Assembly: GCF_000511355.1 (NCBI RefSeq)
Contig: NC_023135.1
Location: 627,462 to 691,461 of the forward strand
Source of the DNA: Leisingera methylohalidivorans DSM 14336
Lineage (GTDB): Bacteria; Pseudomonadota; Alphaproteobacteria; Rhodobacterales; Rhodobacteraceae
Direction: 5' to 3'
Length of the DNA stretch: 64,000 bases
This document shows positions 9,447 through 17,596 of this stretch, piece after piece; position 1 is the stretch's first letter; the number at the start of each line of letters is the position of its first letter. Under the pieces are notes generated by a model that saw nothing but the letters and a program-made list of their open reading frames with translations, was not told the DNA's origin and did not search any database. The position numbers and the translations under genes are program-made.

Positions 9447-9733
9447 ACTATATTTCATTATTTCAGCAGGTTACCCGTTGATCACTCGTTATGTCCGGGG
9501 AGGCGCGGTGTGGAGGCAGCGCAATCAGGCTGTTGCCGCTCCGCTTCCGGCGCAACACCCGCGCAACCGGGTGCCGGGCAGCAGGAAATTGCCTTTATCC
9601 CGGAGGTTGCCATTGACCGCGCAGAGTGCTGCACTGCAAAAGACCAGAAATTATTTGTAATGAAGCCTGAGGCAATCTTGCTGGTTGTGAAACGCCGGAT
9701 CGGGCAGGCTCTGGACTGAACGGGTATACGGCA
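9447..9733 (+). promoter_or_regulatory. region upstream of luxR
   Basis: No convincing gene is present in these 287 bases. A TTGACC at 9613-9618 could be a -35 element. The small perfect inverted repeat AGTGC-T-GCACT at 9625-9635 lies where a -10 or operator would be, about 100 bp before luxR. An AT-rich stretch (9637-9660) follows. The repeat does not match a lux box that I can recognise. Confidence 0.3.
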
Positions 9734-10453
9734 ATGGGACATAAGGCGGAATTGAACCGGATTCTGGAGGCGCTCGACGCCACCGGAACCCTAGATGGGC
9801 TGCAATCGATCATTGATCAGGTTTGCGGCGTGTTCGGGGTCGATCATGCCATGTATCATTGGGTCGACAGCGCCGGCGACCACTACTATTTCGGCACCTA
9901 TCCGCCGGCCTGGATCGAGCGCTACCAGGAGATGGCCTATGTGCGGGTCGATCCGGTGGTGGCCGGCTGTTATCAGCGTTTCCACCCGGTTGACTGGAAG
10001 CGGCTGGACTGGTCGCCGAAACCGGCGCGCGAGTTCCTGAAAGACGCGCTGGAGCATGGGGTCGGCAATCAGGGCTATTCCATTCCGATCCGCGGGCCGA
10101 ACGGGCAATTTGCGGTGTTTACCGTCAGCCATAATTGCGACGACGAGGCCTGGGAGAAACTCACGGAGCGCTACAGCCGCGATATGATCCTGATGGCGCA
10201 TTATTTCAACCGCAAGGCGCTTGAATTTGAACCCAGCCGCAGCCCTGAGCAGGCCCAGCCGCTGTCGCCGCGTGAAGTGGACGCGCTGACACTGCTGGCC
10301 ATCGGCTACAGCCGTGCGCAGGTGGCCAAGACCCTGGCAATCTCCGAGCATACGCTGCGTGTCTATATTGAAAGCGCCCGGTTCAAGCTTGGGGCGATCA
10401 ATACGACCCACGCCATAACCCGGGCCGTGACACTCGGTTTTATTGTAGTTTAA
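9734..10453 (+). CDS. LuxR-family acyl-homoserine lactone receptor/regulator
   Basis: Quorum-sensing transcription factor that binds an acyl-homoserine lactone (AHL) and DNA. The 239-residue product has an N-terminal AHL-binding domain in which the conserved pocket residues are present (W60, Y64, D73, P74, W88, G114), and a C-terminal LuxR-type helix-turn-helix (about 176-229, starting LSPREVDALTLLAIGYS, with E181 and G191). All the expected residues are there, so it should respond to an AHL rather than be an orphan of changed specificity. The AHL synthase gene follows on the same strand 92 nt later, a standard LuxR-LuxI pair. The ribosome binding site before the ATG is weak. Confidence 0.93.
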   Translation: MGHKAELNRILEALDATGTLDGLQSIIDQVCGVFGVDHAMYHWVDSAGDHYYFGTYPPAWIERYQEMAYVRVDPVVAGCYQRFHPVDWKRLDWSPKPAREFLKDALEHGVGNQGYSIPIRGPNGQFAVFTVSHNCDDEAWEKLTERYSRDMILMAHYFNRKALEFEPSRSPEQAQPLSPREVDALTLLAIGYSRAQVAKTLAISEHTLRVYIESARFKLGAINTTHAITRAVTLGFIVV

Positions 10454-10457
10454 CGGC

Positions 10458-10487
10458 AGAGTGTGAAGGTCGTGGAAAGTACACTCT
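10458..10487 (+). promoter_or_regulatory. inverted repeat AGAGTGT/ACACTCT between luxR and luxI
   Basis: Perfect 7-bp arms at 10458-10464 and 10481-10487 flank a 16-nt spacer. It starts 5 nt after the luxR stop. It could be an operator for luxI (a lux-box-like site with a wide spacer) or a weak terminator hairpin; no T-run follows, which favours the first. Confidence 0.4.
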
Positions 10488-10513
10488 AGAATTGAATAAC
10501 TCAAGCGTAACCT

Positions 10514-10539
10514 GTCCCCACTTTTAACCAAAAGGGGAC
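10514..10539 (+). promoter_or_regulatory. hairpin sequestering the luxI Shine-Dalgarno
   Basis: GTCCCC (10514-10519) pairs with GGGGAC (10534-10539), and TTTT (10522-10525) with AAAA (10530-10533), leaving a 2-nt bulge (AC) and an AACC loop. The right arm contains the whole AAAAGGGG ribosome binding site, 8 nt before the luxI ATG. In RNA this would hide the site, as in RNA thermometers or translational switches. Confidence 0.55.
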
Positions 10540-10545
10540 TATTCA

Positions 10546-11187
10546 ATGCTTCGTTATATCTACGGCCATGATCTTCACAACCACGCCTGCCTTGCGCACT
10601 CGATGTTCCGCGACCGGGCGGATCAATTCCGGACCCGGCTGGGCTGGGAGGTGCAAGTGGACCGCAAGGGGGAGGAGCGCGACCAGTATGATCAGCTGGA
10701 TCCGCTCTATGTGATCTGGGAAATGCCGGATGGCAGCCATGGCGGCTCCATGCGGTTTCTTCCGACCACTGGCCCGGTGATGGTCAATGACGTCTTTCTT
10801 GACCTGGCCGGCGGGGTGCCGATCTGCAGCCCGCTGATCTGGGAATGCACCCGCTTCTGCCTGTCACGCAACGCGGACGGCAATGCGGCGGGGGCGCTGA
10901 CCCTGGGCGGGGTCGAGATCATGCGCAATTTTTCCATCGCCCATTTCGCCGGTGTCTTCGACCGGCGCATGGTGCGGATCTACCGCAGCCTCGGCTTCAG
11001 CCCGGAGATCATCGGCACCCAGGGCGAAGGCCGTGAACGGGTCTGCCTTGGCCTGTGGGAATACACGCCCGAAGTTTATCAGGCTGTAGCGTCCAAGGCC
11101 GGGATCGCCCCCGAATTGTCGCAGCTCTGGTTCGACCGTTCCTTCGGGGCCGCGGGTGCGGCAGCGCCCATGGCTCTTACCGGCTGA
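10546..11187 (+). CDS. LuxI-family acyl-homoserine lactone synthase
   Basis: Makes an acyl-homoserine lactone signal from S-adenosylmethionine and an acyl donor. In the 213-residue product the invariant LuxI residues can be matched: R24, F28, W34, D46, D49, R70, F84, E100 and R103. The sequence ends with a less conserved region that usually governs acyl choice, so chain length cannot be predicted. It is paired with the luxR gene just upstream. The ribosome binding site lies inside a predicted hairpin, suggesting translational control. The next gene (helicase) starts 63 nt downstream and looks unrelated in function. Confidence 0.93.
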   Translation: MLRYIYGHDLHNHACLAHSMFRDRADQFRTRLGWEVQVDRKGEERDQYDQLDPLYVIWEMPDGSHGGSMRFLPTTGPVMVNDVFLDLAGGVPICSPLIWECTRFCLSRNADGNAAGALTLGGVEIMRNFSIAHFAGVFDRRMVRIYRSLGFSPEIIGTQGEGRERVCLGLWEYTPEVYQAVASKAGIAPELSQLWFDRSFGAAGAAAPMALTG

Positions 11188-11250
11188 TTGAAGCGGAATC
11201 CGGGGCCGGATCCTCTGGCGGACCCGGTCCCGCGGCTGTAGGGTCGCGCA

Positions 11251-12789
11251 ATGACAGCTCTGCCCGTACAGTTTTCCGACGACCAGGCCACCGCTTTTGA
11301 CAGCGTGACCGAACTCCTGCGCAAGGCGGGGGTGGATCTTGATGACGGGCTGTTGCAGCCGCCCCGCGGCGACGCCGGGGTGATGGCCGTGATCGGCAAG
11401 GCCGGATCAGGCAAGACGCTGCTGCTGGCCGAGCTTTACAAGGCGCTGGAGCAGGCCGGGGTTGAGGTCGTCTCGGGCGATTATGAAAGCCGCAAGAAAG
11501 GCGACGACCGCCGCACCCTGGCGATCCTGGCACCGACCAACAAGGCGGCCAGCGTCCTGCGCCTGCGCGGCGTCCCTGCGACAACCATCCACCGCATTCT
11601 TTACACGCCGGTCTATGACCCGGAATATGAACGGATCGCCGAATGGCTGGCAGGGCAGGGCGACAAGCCCGCAATCGAAGGGCTGACCGAAGAAGCCCTG
11701 GCCCGCGCGGCTGCGTTCTACGAGAAAAACAAGTCGATTCCCGGCGCCCTGGCTGCGGCAGGCCTGCGCGGCTCTGACTTCATCACCGGCTGGAAGCGGC
11801 GGGAGGAGCCGCTTGATATCGGTTTTGTCGACGAAGCCTCGATGCTGGACGACCGCCAGTTCGAAGACCTGAAAGAGATCTTTCCAAATCTGGTGCTGTT
11901 TGGCGACCCGGCGCAGCTGGCCCCGGTCAACCAGTCGGGGTCAATGGTGTTCGACACCCTGCCGGAGCCGCAGCGCCTGATCCTGAACCGCATTCACCGG
12001 CAGGAGGCCGGCAATCCGATCCTGGATCTCGCCCACGCTCTGGCCGATCCGCAGCTGGGGTTTGAGGATTTCGAACGGATGGTCGAAGACACCGCACGGC
12101 GCGACGACCGCGTTGTCTGGGGCCAGCGGGTGGAGGTCGATCTGATGGCACGCTCGCCGGTGCTTGTCTGGCGCAACAATACACGGATCCGGCTGATCAA
12201 CGCCTTCCGCGCCGTGCATGGCGCGCCGGAGGATGAGCTGATCGCCGGCGAGCCGCTGATCTGCGACGGGATCGAACTGCCGATGAAACACCGCAAGAAA
12301 CGCCTGGATCTCGAGGCCCGCGGGCTGATCAAGGGCGCCCAGGTGATTTTTCTCGGCTCCGGCCGCAAACCCGGATTCTCCCGTCTGCATGTGATGGGGG
12401 CGGAAGACCCGCAGGTCTCTGCCGCTTCCATCGTCAAAATCGAAAAGCCGGATGAGGAGGAGCCCTTCATCCCCTACGCCGCCCGCATGGGCGCCACCTT
12501 CCTGCACGGTGCGGCGGTGACCATACACAAGGCGCAAGGCTCGCAATGGGACACCACCCAGGTGTTTGCCCCGGATATTTACGCCGCCGCCCGCATGGGC
12601 CGGGTCGAGGCGGGCCAGCCGCTGTGGAAGCGGCTGGCCTATGTGGCGATCACCCGGGCGCAGGAGCGGCTGATCTGGGTGGTGCGCAACCGCCTGGCCA
12701 AGCCCTCAGGCCCGCTGCAGGTCGATGACCTGAAGGCTGTGCCAGCCGCGGCACTGACACTGGAAGTGCAAGAGGAGACCCCGGCATGA
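11251..12789 (+). CDS. RecD-like ATP-dependent DNA helicase
   Basis: Superfamily 1B helicase of the RecD/Pif1-like AAA_30 type with a UvrD_C_2 domain, likely acting in DNA repair or recombination. The 512-residue product has Walker A GKAGSGKT at 49-56, LAPTNKAA (motif Ia), GFVDEASMLDD (Walker B, about 191-201), GDPAQLAPV (motif III), the VTIHKAQGSQWD motif V (about 425-436) and YVAITRAQERL motif VI. It lacks the long N-terminal region of E. coli RecD, and no recB or recC is nearby. The stop overlaps the start of the next gene (ATGA), so the two are translationally coupled. Confidence 0.85.
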   Translation: MTALPVQFSDDQATAFDSVTELLRKAGVDLDDGLLQPPRGDAGVMAVIGKAGSGKTLLLAELYKALEQAGVEVVSGDYESRKKGDDRRTLAILAPTNKAASVLRLRGVPATTIHRILYTPVYDPEYERIAEWLAGQGDKPAIEGLTEEALARAAAFYEKNKSIPGALAAAGLRGSDFITGWKRREEPLDIGFVDEASMLDDRQFEDLKEIFPNLVLFGDPAQLAPVNQSGSMVFDTLPEPQRLILNRIHRQEAGNPILDLAHALADPQLGFEDFERMVEDTARRDDRVVWGQRVEVDLMARSPVLVWRNNTRIRLINAFRAVHGAPEDELIAGEPLICDGIELPMKHRKKRLDLEARGLIKGAQVIFLGSGRKPGFSRLHVMGAEDPQVSAASIVKIEKPDEEEPFIPYAARMGATFLHGAAVTIHKAQGSQWDTTQVFAPDIYAAARMGRVEAGQPLWKRLAYVAITRAQERLIWVVRNRLAKPSGPLQVDDLKAVPAAALTLEVQEETPA

Positions 12790-13523
12790 GCAAATCCATT
12801 CTGATCACCGGCGCCAGCTCCGGCATCGGCCGCGCTGCGGCGCAGGTATTCCTGGCCGAAGGCTGGCAGGTGGGGCTGCTGGCCCGCCGCGCGGACAGGC
12901 TGACCGAGACGGCGCAGGGCCACGCCAATGCGCATGTGCTGCCCGCGGATGTGACCGACCCGGCAGCGGTGGATCACGCGGTGAACCGTTTTGCCATGGC
13001 CGCGGGGCGGCTGGACGTGCTGTTCAACAACGCTGGCATCTTCACACCGCCCGGCACCATTGATGAAATCCCGCTGGAAGACTGGTTTGCATCCGTCAAC
13101 GTGAACCTCACCGGCATGTATCTGTCCGCCCGCGCCGCCTTCCGGCAGATGCGCCAGCAGACGCCGCAGGGCGGGCGGATCATCAACAACGGCTCCATCG
13201 CTGCCCATGTGCCGCGTCCGCAGTCGGCGCCTTACGCGGCGACCAAGGCGGCCATCACCGGTCTCACCAAAAGCCTGTCGCTGGACGGACGGCCCTTTGA
13301 TATCGCCTGCGGCCAGATCGACATCGGCAACACCCGCACGCCGATGGTCGAAGACTTGAGCCAGCGTCACGCCGACGCCAGCCCCGGTGCCGAGCCGATG
13401 CATACATTTGCGGTGGAAGACGCTGCCAAATCAGTGCTGCACATGGCCAATCTGCCGCTGGAAGCAAATGTGCAGTTCATGACAGTGATGGCCACCAAGA
13501 TGCCCTATATCGGCCGCGGCTGA
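12786..13523 (+). CDS. short-chain dehydrogenase/reductase
   Basis: Classical SDR oxidoreductase of 245 residues with NAD(P)-binding ITGASSGIG (G9-G15), NNAG at 81-84, catalytic S137, and the Y150-x3-K154 motif (APYAATK). An arginine pair after the cofactor strand (A-R-R) suggests NADPH preference. The substrate is unknown. The ATG overlaps the stop of the helicase gene by 4 nt and is preceded by GAGGAG. A two-hairpin 3' element begins 3 nt after its stop codon. Confidence 0.87.
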   Translation: MSKSILITGASSGIGRAAAQVFLAEGWQVGLLARRADRLTETAQGHANAHVLPADVTDPAAVDHAVNRFAMAAGRLDVLFNNAGIFTPPGTIDEIPLEDWFASVNVNLTGMYLSARAAFRQMRQQTPQGGRIINNGSIAAHVPRPQSAPYAATKAAITGLTKSLSLDGRPFDIACGQIDIGNTRTPMVEDLSQRHADASPGAEPMHTFAVEDAAKSVLHMANLPLEANVQFMTVMATKMPYIGRG

Positions 13524-13526
13524 CCT

Positions 13527-13598
13527 CTCCCGCCCGTCGCCGGCGCCTTAAGGATGCGCCGCTCCCGTTGGGCCTGGCGCTGCGCTGGCACGCAGCGC
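13527..13598 (+). repeat. two-hairpin 3' element, copy B
   Basis: It starts 3 nt after the SDR stop. The order is the CTCCCGCCCGTCG box (13527-13539), hairpin 2 (GGCGC 13542-13546 with GCGCC 13556-13560, CCTTAAGG inside), the linker CTCCCGTTGGGCCTGG (13562-13577), and hairpin 1 (GCGCTGCG 13577-13584 with CGCAGCGC 13591-13598). Compared with copies C and D, the hairpin 1 stem differs by paired changes (C-G to T-A). Confidence 0.75.
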
Positions 13599-13663
13599 GC
13601 CTCCGGCAGTATTTTCACCAAGCAGAAACGGGGGGGGCATCTTTCCCGAATGCTCCGGGGTGC
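13599..13663. repeat. GGAGTATT-type 3' motif, two facing copies
   Basis: On the plus strand, CGCCTCCGGCAGTATTTT followed by ACCAAGCAGAAACG (to 13630) directly follows repeat copy B. On the minus strand, 13663 down to 13638 reads GCACCCCGGAGCATTCGGG then AAAGATG, which lies past the stop of the TIGR02186 gene. Both match the motif family also found at 34971, 45601 and 61378. Confidence 0.5.
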
Positions 13664-13678
13664 ATTGGCCGCGCGGCC

Positions 13679-13696
13679 AAAAGGGGCAGCGCCCCT
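13679..13696 (-). terminator. terminator after the TIGR02186 gene
   Basis: GGGGC and GCCCC (13683-13687 and 13691-13695) form a short stem that on the minus strand is followed by TTTT. It starts 3 nt past the stop codon of the TIGR02186 gene. Confidence 0.6.
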
Positions 13697-13698
13697 CT

Positions 13699-14484
13699 CT
13701 ACCGGTTCCTGAGCAGGCTGAAGGCGGCAGAGGCGCCCCAGCCGGAGGCAATAGCAATCGCCAGCGCCATCAAACCATACAAAAACGGCTGCTCGCGGGA
13801 CATTGAATACAGAAACCGTTCCAGCCCCACTTTGCGCACGTGGATCGTGGTCTCGTAGTTGGAGACAACCTCGCCGCCGCGGGTCAGGAAAATGCGGGTC
13901 TGATACTCGCCTTCGGTCAGATCGGCCGGCATTTTGATGGCAGTGCGGAACAGGGTCTGTTCATCCACGGCAACTGTATTCTCCCGCAGCGAATAAAGCC
14001 CGTTGCCTTCCCGGATGCGCACCACCGCGTCGGCAAAGGACTGGGCGCCGCGGATATGCATTGCCGCGCCGACCGAACGGATGGCCCGTTCGATGGAGAC
14101 CCGGAACCGAAGGTCCTCGGTATCTGTCAGCACCTGGCGGAACGGTGCACTGGTGGCCACGGCGTAAAATGCCGGAGCCGAGTCCACCAGGACACTGTCC
14201 ACATTGACCCAGATGCCCAGTTTCTTTTCCTTGCGGCGGACCGTCACCGCCGGCGCCGGGCCGGAGACGGTGACAATCACCTCCAGCGGGTTGTCTGACG
14301 GAATCGGGGTTTCGCGTTTCACCGCGCCGAAAACCAGGATCTCCGAACCGTCGAAGGTGGCGGTGATTGCCACCCGGTCCTGGCTGAGGCCCAGAACGAC
14401 CTCTTCCTCGGCTGCCTGGGCCGCGGAATGCGGCAGCAGCGCCAGCGCGGCAGCGGTAAGGGCGGGCATAAGCAGTTTGCGCAT
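13699..14484 (-). CDS. TIGR02186 family membrane-anchored protein
   Basis: A 261-residue protein of the alphaproteobacterial TIGR02186 family (putative transmembrane protein, function unknown). It has a cleavable-looking signal peptide (residues 1-25, ending AAQA), a periplasmic beta-rich body (about 26-230) and one C-terminal membrane helix (about 235-257). The gene begins 2 nt after the stop of a TauE/SafE exporter gene on the same strand, and the pairing of this family with TauE-like exporters suggests a shared role in anion or sulfite export; this is inference from context. A compact terminator follows the stop. Confidence 0.82.
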   Translation of the reverse strand: MRKLLMPALTAAALALLPHSAAQAAEEEVVLGLSQDRVAITATFDGSEILVFGAVKRETPIPSDNPLEVIVTVSGPAPAVTVRRKEKKLGIWVNVDSVLVDSAPAFYAVATSAPFRQVLTDTEDLRFRVSIERAIRSVGAAMHIRGAQSFADAVVRIREGNGLYSLRENTVAVDEQTLFRTAIKMPADLTEGEYQTRIFLTRGGEVVSNYETTIHVRKVGLERFLYSMSREQPFLYGLMALAIAIASGWGASAAFSLLRNR

Positions 14485-14486
14485 AA

Positions 14487-15410
14487 TCAGTGGCCTCCCG
14501 CGGCGCCGAGCGAGTACAGCTCAGCCGGTTGCAGCAGCAGCTCAAGCCCCAGTTTGACGCAGACGATGATCACCATCAGCGCCAGCAGGATCCGCAGCTG
14601 TTCGGCCTTCAGGTAGACACCGATGCGGGTGCCGATCTGGGCGCCGATCACGCCGCCGACCAGCAGCAGCACTGCCAGAACGATGTCTACGGTATAGTTG
14701 GTGGTGGCATGCAGCATGGTGGTGAAGGCGGTGACCAGGATGATCTGGAACAGCGAGGTGCCGACAACCACTTTGGTCGGCATGCCGAGGATGTAAATCA
14801 TCGCCGGAACCATGATAAAACCGCCGCCGACCCCCATGATGGCGGCCAGAATGCCGACGCAGATGCCGACCAGGACCGGCGGGATCACCGAGATATAAAG
14901 GCCCGAGGTCCGGAACCGCATCTTGAACGGCAGCGCATGCACCCAGCTGCGCTGGCGCCGCGGCGCCGGGGCCGTGCCGCCTGCTTTCTTGGATTTGCGG
15001 ATGGCGTTCAGGCTTTCGATGAACATCAGCGCGCCAACCACGCCAAGGAAAATGACATAGCAGAGCTTGACCAGCAGATCGACCTGGCCAAGCGCCTTGA
15101 GGTAGTTGAACACCACCACCCCCAGCGCGGCCCCCATCAGGCCGCCGGCCTGCAGTACTAGTCCCATCTTGATGTCGACCGTGCGCCTTCGGAAATGCGC
15201 CAGCACGCCGGAAAAGGATGAGGCGACAATCTGGTTTGCTTCCGTGGCCACAGCCACGGCGGGCGGGATGCCGATGAAAAACAATAGCGGCGTCATCAGG
15301 AAGCCGCCGCCGACTCCGAACATGCCCGAGAGAACCCCGACCATTCCCCCGAGGCCCAGGAGAAGGAAGGCATTGACCGAGACCTCAGCTATGGGAAGGT
15401 ATATCTGCAT
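14487..15410 (-). CDS. TauE/SafE family sulfite exporter-like permease (1)
   Basis: An inner-membrane permease of the TauE/SafE (DUF81) family, 307 residues, with about eight hydrophobic helices in two repeats; the two FGVGGGF/MGVGGGF segments (about residues 31 and 180) mark the repeat halves. Family members export sulfite, sulfoacetate or related organosulfonates, but the substrate here is not shown. It lies between a close paralogue upstream and the TIGR02186 gene downstream, all on the minus strand. Confidence 0.85.
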   Translation of the reverse strand: MQIYLPIAEVSVNAFLLLGLGGMVGVLSGMFGVGGGFLMTPLLFFIGIPPAVAVATEANQIVASSFSGVLAHFRRRTVDIKMGLVLQAGGLMGAALGVVVFNYLKALGQVDLLVKLCYVIFLGVVGALMFIESLNAIRKSKKAGGTAPAPRRQRSWVHALPFKMRFRTSGLYISVIPPVLVGICVGILAAIMGVGGGFIMVPAMIYILGMPTKVVVGTSLFQIILVTAFTTMLHATTNYTVDIVLAVLLLVGGVIGAQIGTRIGVYLKAEQLRILLALMVIIVCVKLGLELLLQPAELYSLGAAGGH

Positions 15411-15540
15411 GGTCCTTGTTAAACCGCAGTTCGTTCAAAAATCAATGATCTATGCCGCTCTGCAGCGTGCAGGACTGACTTGACGCGGCAAACTGGACTT
15501 ATCATCACGGTGCAGCATGTGCCGCCGCCGTTTGCGCTGT

Positions 15541-16464
15541 TCAGCCGCCGCTCAGCTCTGTCAGCGAAAACAGGTCGGCGGGTTCCAGCAGCAGCTCGAA
15601 CGCGATCTTGACCGAGACAGACAGCACCAGCAGGGCAAGCAGCACCCGCAGCTGCTCTGCCTTCAGACGGGCGCCGATGCGGGTGCCGACCTGGGCCCCG
15701 GCGACTCCGCCCGCCAGCAGCAGCAGCGCCAGCATCACATCGACGGTGTAATTTGTGGTGGCATGCATGAGCGTGGTGAAACCGGCGACAAAGATGATCT
15801 GAAACAGCGATGTTCCGATCACCACCTTGGTCGGCATCCCCAGGATGTAGATCATCGCGGGCACCATGATGAAGCCGCCGCCAACCCCCATGATGGCCGA
15901 CAGCATGCCGACCCCGAAGCCGACCAGCACCGGCGGGATGGCCGAGATATAAAGACCGGACGCGCGGAACCGCATCTTGTAGGGCATGGTCTGCACCCAC
16001 GAGCGCTGGCGGCGCTTGTAGGCGGGCGCCGGGCCGGCCAGGCGTGCCTTGCGGATCGCGTTCACGCTTTCGACCAGCATCAGCCCGCCGATCACTCCCA
16101 GGAACAGCACGTAGCAAAGCTGCACGGCCAGATCGACCTGGCCAAGCTGCTTGAGGAAGTTGAAGATCACCATGCCGATCGCGGCGCCGATCAGCCCGCC
16201 GCCGAGCAGCACGTATCCCATCTTCAGATCAACGGTGCGCCGCCGCAGATGCGCCATGAGGCCGGAAACGGAAGAGGCGACCACCTGATTGGCGGAGGTG
16301 GCAACTGCCACCGAAGGCGGAATGCCGATCAGGAACAGCAGCGGCGTGATCAGGAAACCGCCGCCGACGCCGAACATGCCGGACAGCACCCCGACGGCGC
16401 CGCCGATGCCCAGCAGCACCAGAAAGTTGACCGAGACTTCGGCAATGGGAAGGAAGACATGCAT
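15541..16464 (-). CDS. TauE/SafE family sulfite exporter-like permease (2)
   Basis: The tandem paralogue of the previous gene, also 307 residues and alignable end to end without gaps of note; by eye roughly three quarters of residues agree, including VGVLSGMFGVGGGF, GIPP-VAVAT, the HFRRRTVD-type loop and MGVGGGFIMVPAMIYILGMPTKVV. A 130-bp gap separates the two copies. The equal lengths and shared order suggest a local duplication. Substrate unknown; sulfite or another small sulfonate is the family-based guess. Confidence 0.85.
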   Translation of the reverse strand: MHVFLPIAEVSVNFLVLLGIGGAVGVLSGMFGVGGGFLITPLLFLIGIPPSVAVATSANQVVASSVSGLMAHLRRRTVDLKMGYVLLGGGLIGAAIGMVIFNFLKQLGQVDLAVQLCYVLFLGVIGGLMLVESVNAIRKARLAGPAPAYKRRQRSWVQTMPYKMRFRASGLYISAIPPVLVGFGVGMLSAIMGVGGGFIMVPAMIYILGMPTKVVIGTSLFQIIFVAGFTTLMHATTNYTVDVMLALLLLAGGVAGAQVGTRIGARLKAEQLRVLLALLVLSVSVKIAFELLLEPADLFSLTELSGG

Positions 16465-16585
16465 GTCGGCTATACTGCAAGCGCGGCCCGCGGGGTCAAC
16501 CTTGCATGCGGCTCTGCGGCCGACAGGACCGACGCGCGGCCGCAGAAGATGGCGGGTCCCAGCCGAGACAGGCGGCGGAAACGGG

Positions 16586-16610
16586 AACGCCCGGTGCGGA
16601 GCCGGGCGTT
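16586..16610 (-). terminator. terminator after the BMP transporter operon
   Basis: A perfect 9-bp stem, AACGCCCGG (16586-16594) with CCGGGCGTT (16602-16610), over a 7-nt loop. It lies 20 nt past the stop of the last permease gene (minus strand). The downstream T-run is weak (CCCGTTTCC), so termination strength is uncertain. Confidence 0.55.
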
Positions 16611-16630
16611 TCTGGCAGCTGGAAGCAGTA

Positions 16631-17596
16631 TCAGCGCTCCTTGACGTAAGGCTGCCCGCCGGCCCGCGGCGGGATCGCTTTGCCGACGAACCCGGCCAGA
16701 ATCACCACCGTCAGCACATAGGGCAGCGCATCCATGGCCTGCACCGGAATGGTGATGCCGCCCAGCTCGATGTTCTGGAACCGCAGCGCGACGGCCTGCA
16801 GCAGGCCGAACAACAGGCAGGCGCCCATCGCGTGCCAGGGCCGCCACTTGGCAAAGATCAGCGCTGCCAGGGCGATGAAGCCGCGGCCTGCGGTCATGTC
16901 CTTGACAAAGCCTGCCTGCAGCGCGGTGGCCAGATAGGCGCCGGCGATGCCGCACAGCAGGCCGCAGATCATCACCGCCGCGTAGCGCAGGCCGACAACC
17001 GAAACGCCGGCCGTATCCACCGCCGCCGGGTTTTCGCCCACTGCGCGCAGGCGCAGGCCGAACCGGGTGCGGGACAGGATCCACCAGGTGGCAGGCACCG
17101 CCAGGAAGGCGATGTAGACCAGGATCGAATGGCCTGACAGCAGCTCGGCATAGATCGGACCCAGTACCGGCACTCCGGCCAGGCTGTCGGCAAAGGGCAG
17201 GGTGATCGGCCCGAACCGCCCGCCGCTGAACAGCGACGGGGTGCGGCCGCCCTGCTGGAACCAGTCCTGGGCGATCAGCACGGTCATGCCTGCAGCCAGA
17301 AAGTTGATGGCCACGCCGGAAATCAGCTGATTGCCCCGGAAGGTGATCGACGCCACCCCGTGCAGGCCGGCCAGCACCAGCGAAGAGCCGATACCCGCCA
17401 GAAGACCCAGCCAGACATTGCCGGTAACGGCCGCGACAGCAGCCGAGAAGAAGGCGGCCATCAGCATCTTGCCTTCCAGGCCGATGTCAAAGATGCCCGC
17501 GCGCTCGGAGTAGAGGCCTGCGAGGCAGGCCAGCAGCAGGGGTGTCGCCAGGCGGACAGTGGAATCCAAAAGCTGGATGATCGTCAGGAAATCCAT
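16631..17596 (-). CDS. ABC transporter permease (nucleoside/BMP type, second subunit)
   Basis: A 321-residue inner-membrane permease of the BPD_transp_2 (RbsC/LivH-like) family, with 8-10 hydrophobic helices and the GLEGKMLM and GENPAAVDTAGVSV segments typical of the second permease of BMP-family (purine nucleoside or simple lipoprotein) importers. Its ATG overlaps the stop of the upstream permease by one base (TGATG), so the two are coupled. The operon order is binding protein, NTF2-like protein, ATPase, permease, permease. Confidence 0.85.
   Translation of the reverse strand: MDFLTIIQLLDSTVRLATPLLLACLAGLYSERAGIFDIGLEGKMLMAAFFSAAVAAVTGNVWLGLLAGIGSSLVLAGLHGVASITFRGNQLISGVAINFLAAGMTVLIAQDWFQQGGRTPSLFSGGRFGPITLPFADSLAGVPVLGPIYAELLSGHSILVYIAFLAVPATWWILSRTRFGLRLRAVGENPAAVDTAGVSVVGLRYAAVMICGLLCGIAGAYLATALQAGFVKDMTAGRGFIALAALIFAKWRPWHAMGACLLFGLLQAVALRFQNIELGGITIPVQAMDALPYVLTVVILAGFVGKAIPPRAGGQPYVKER

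Noticed and set aside
9478..9660. 60-codon frame between ccrA and luxR
   Set aside because: No ribosome binding site, basic and low-information product, and it covers the likely luxR promoter.
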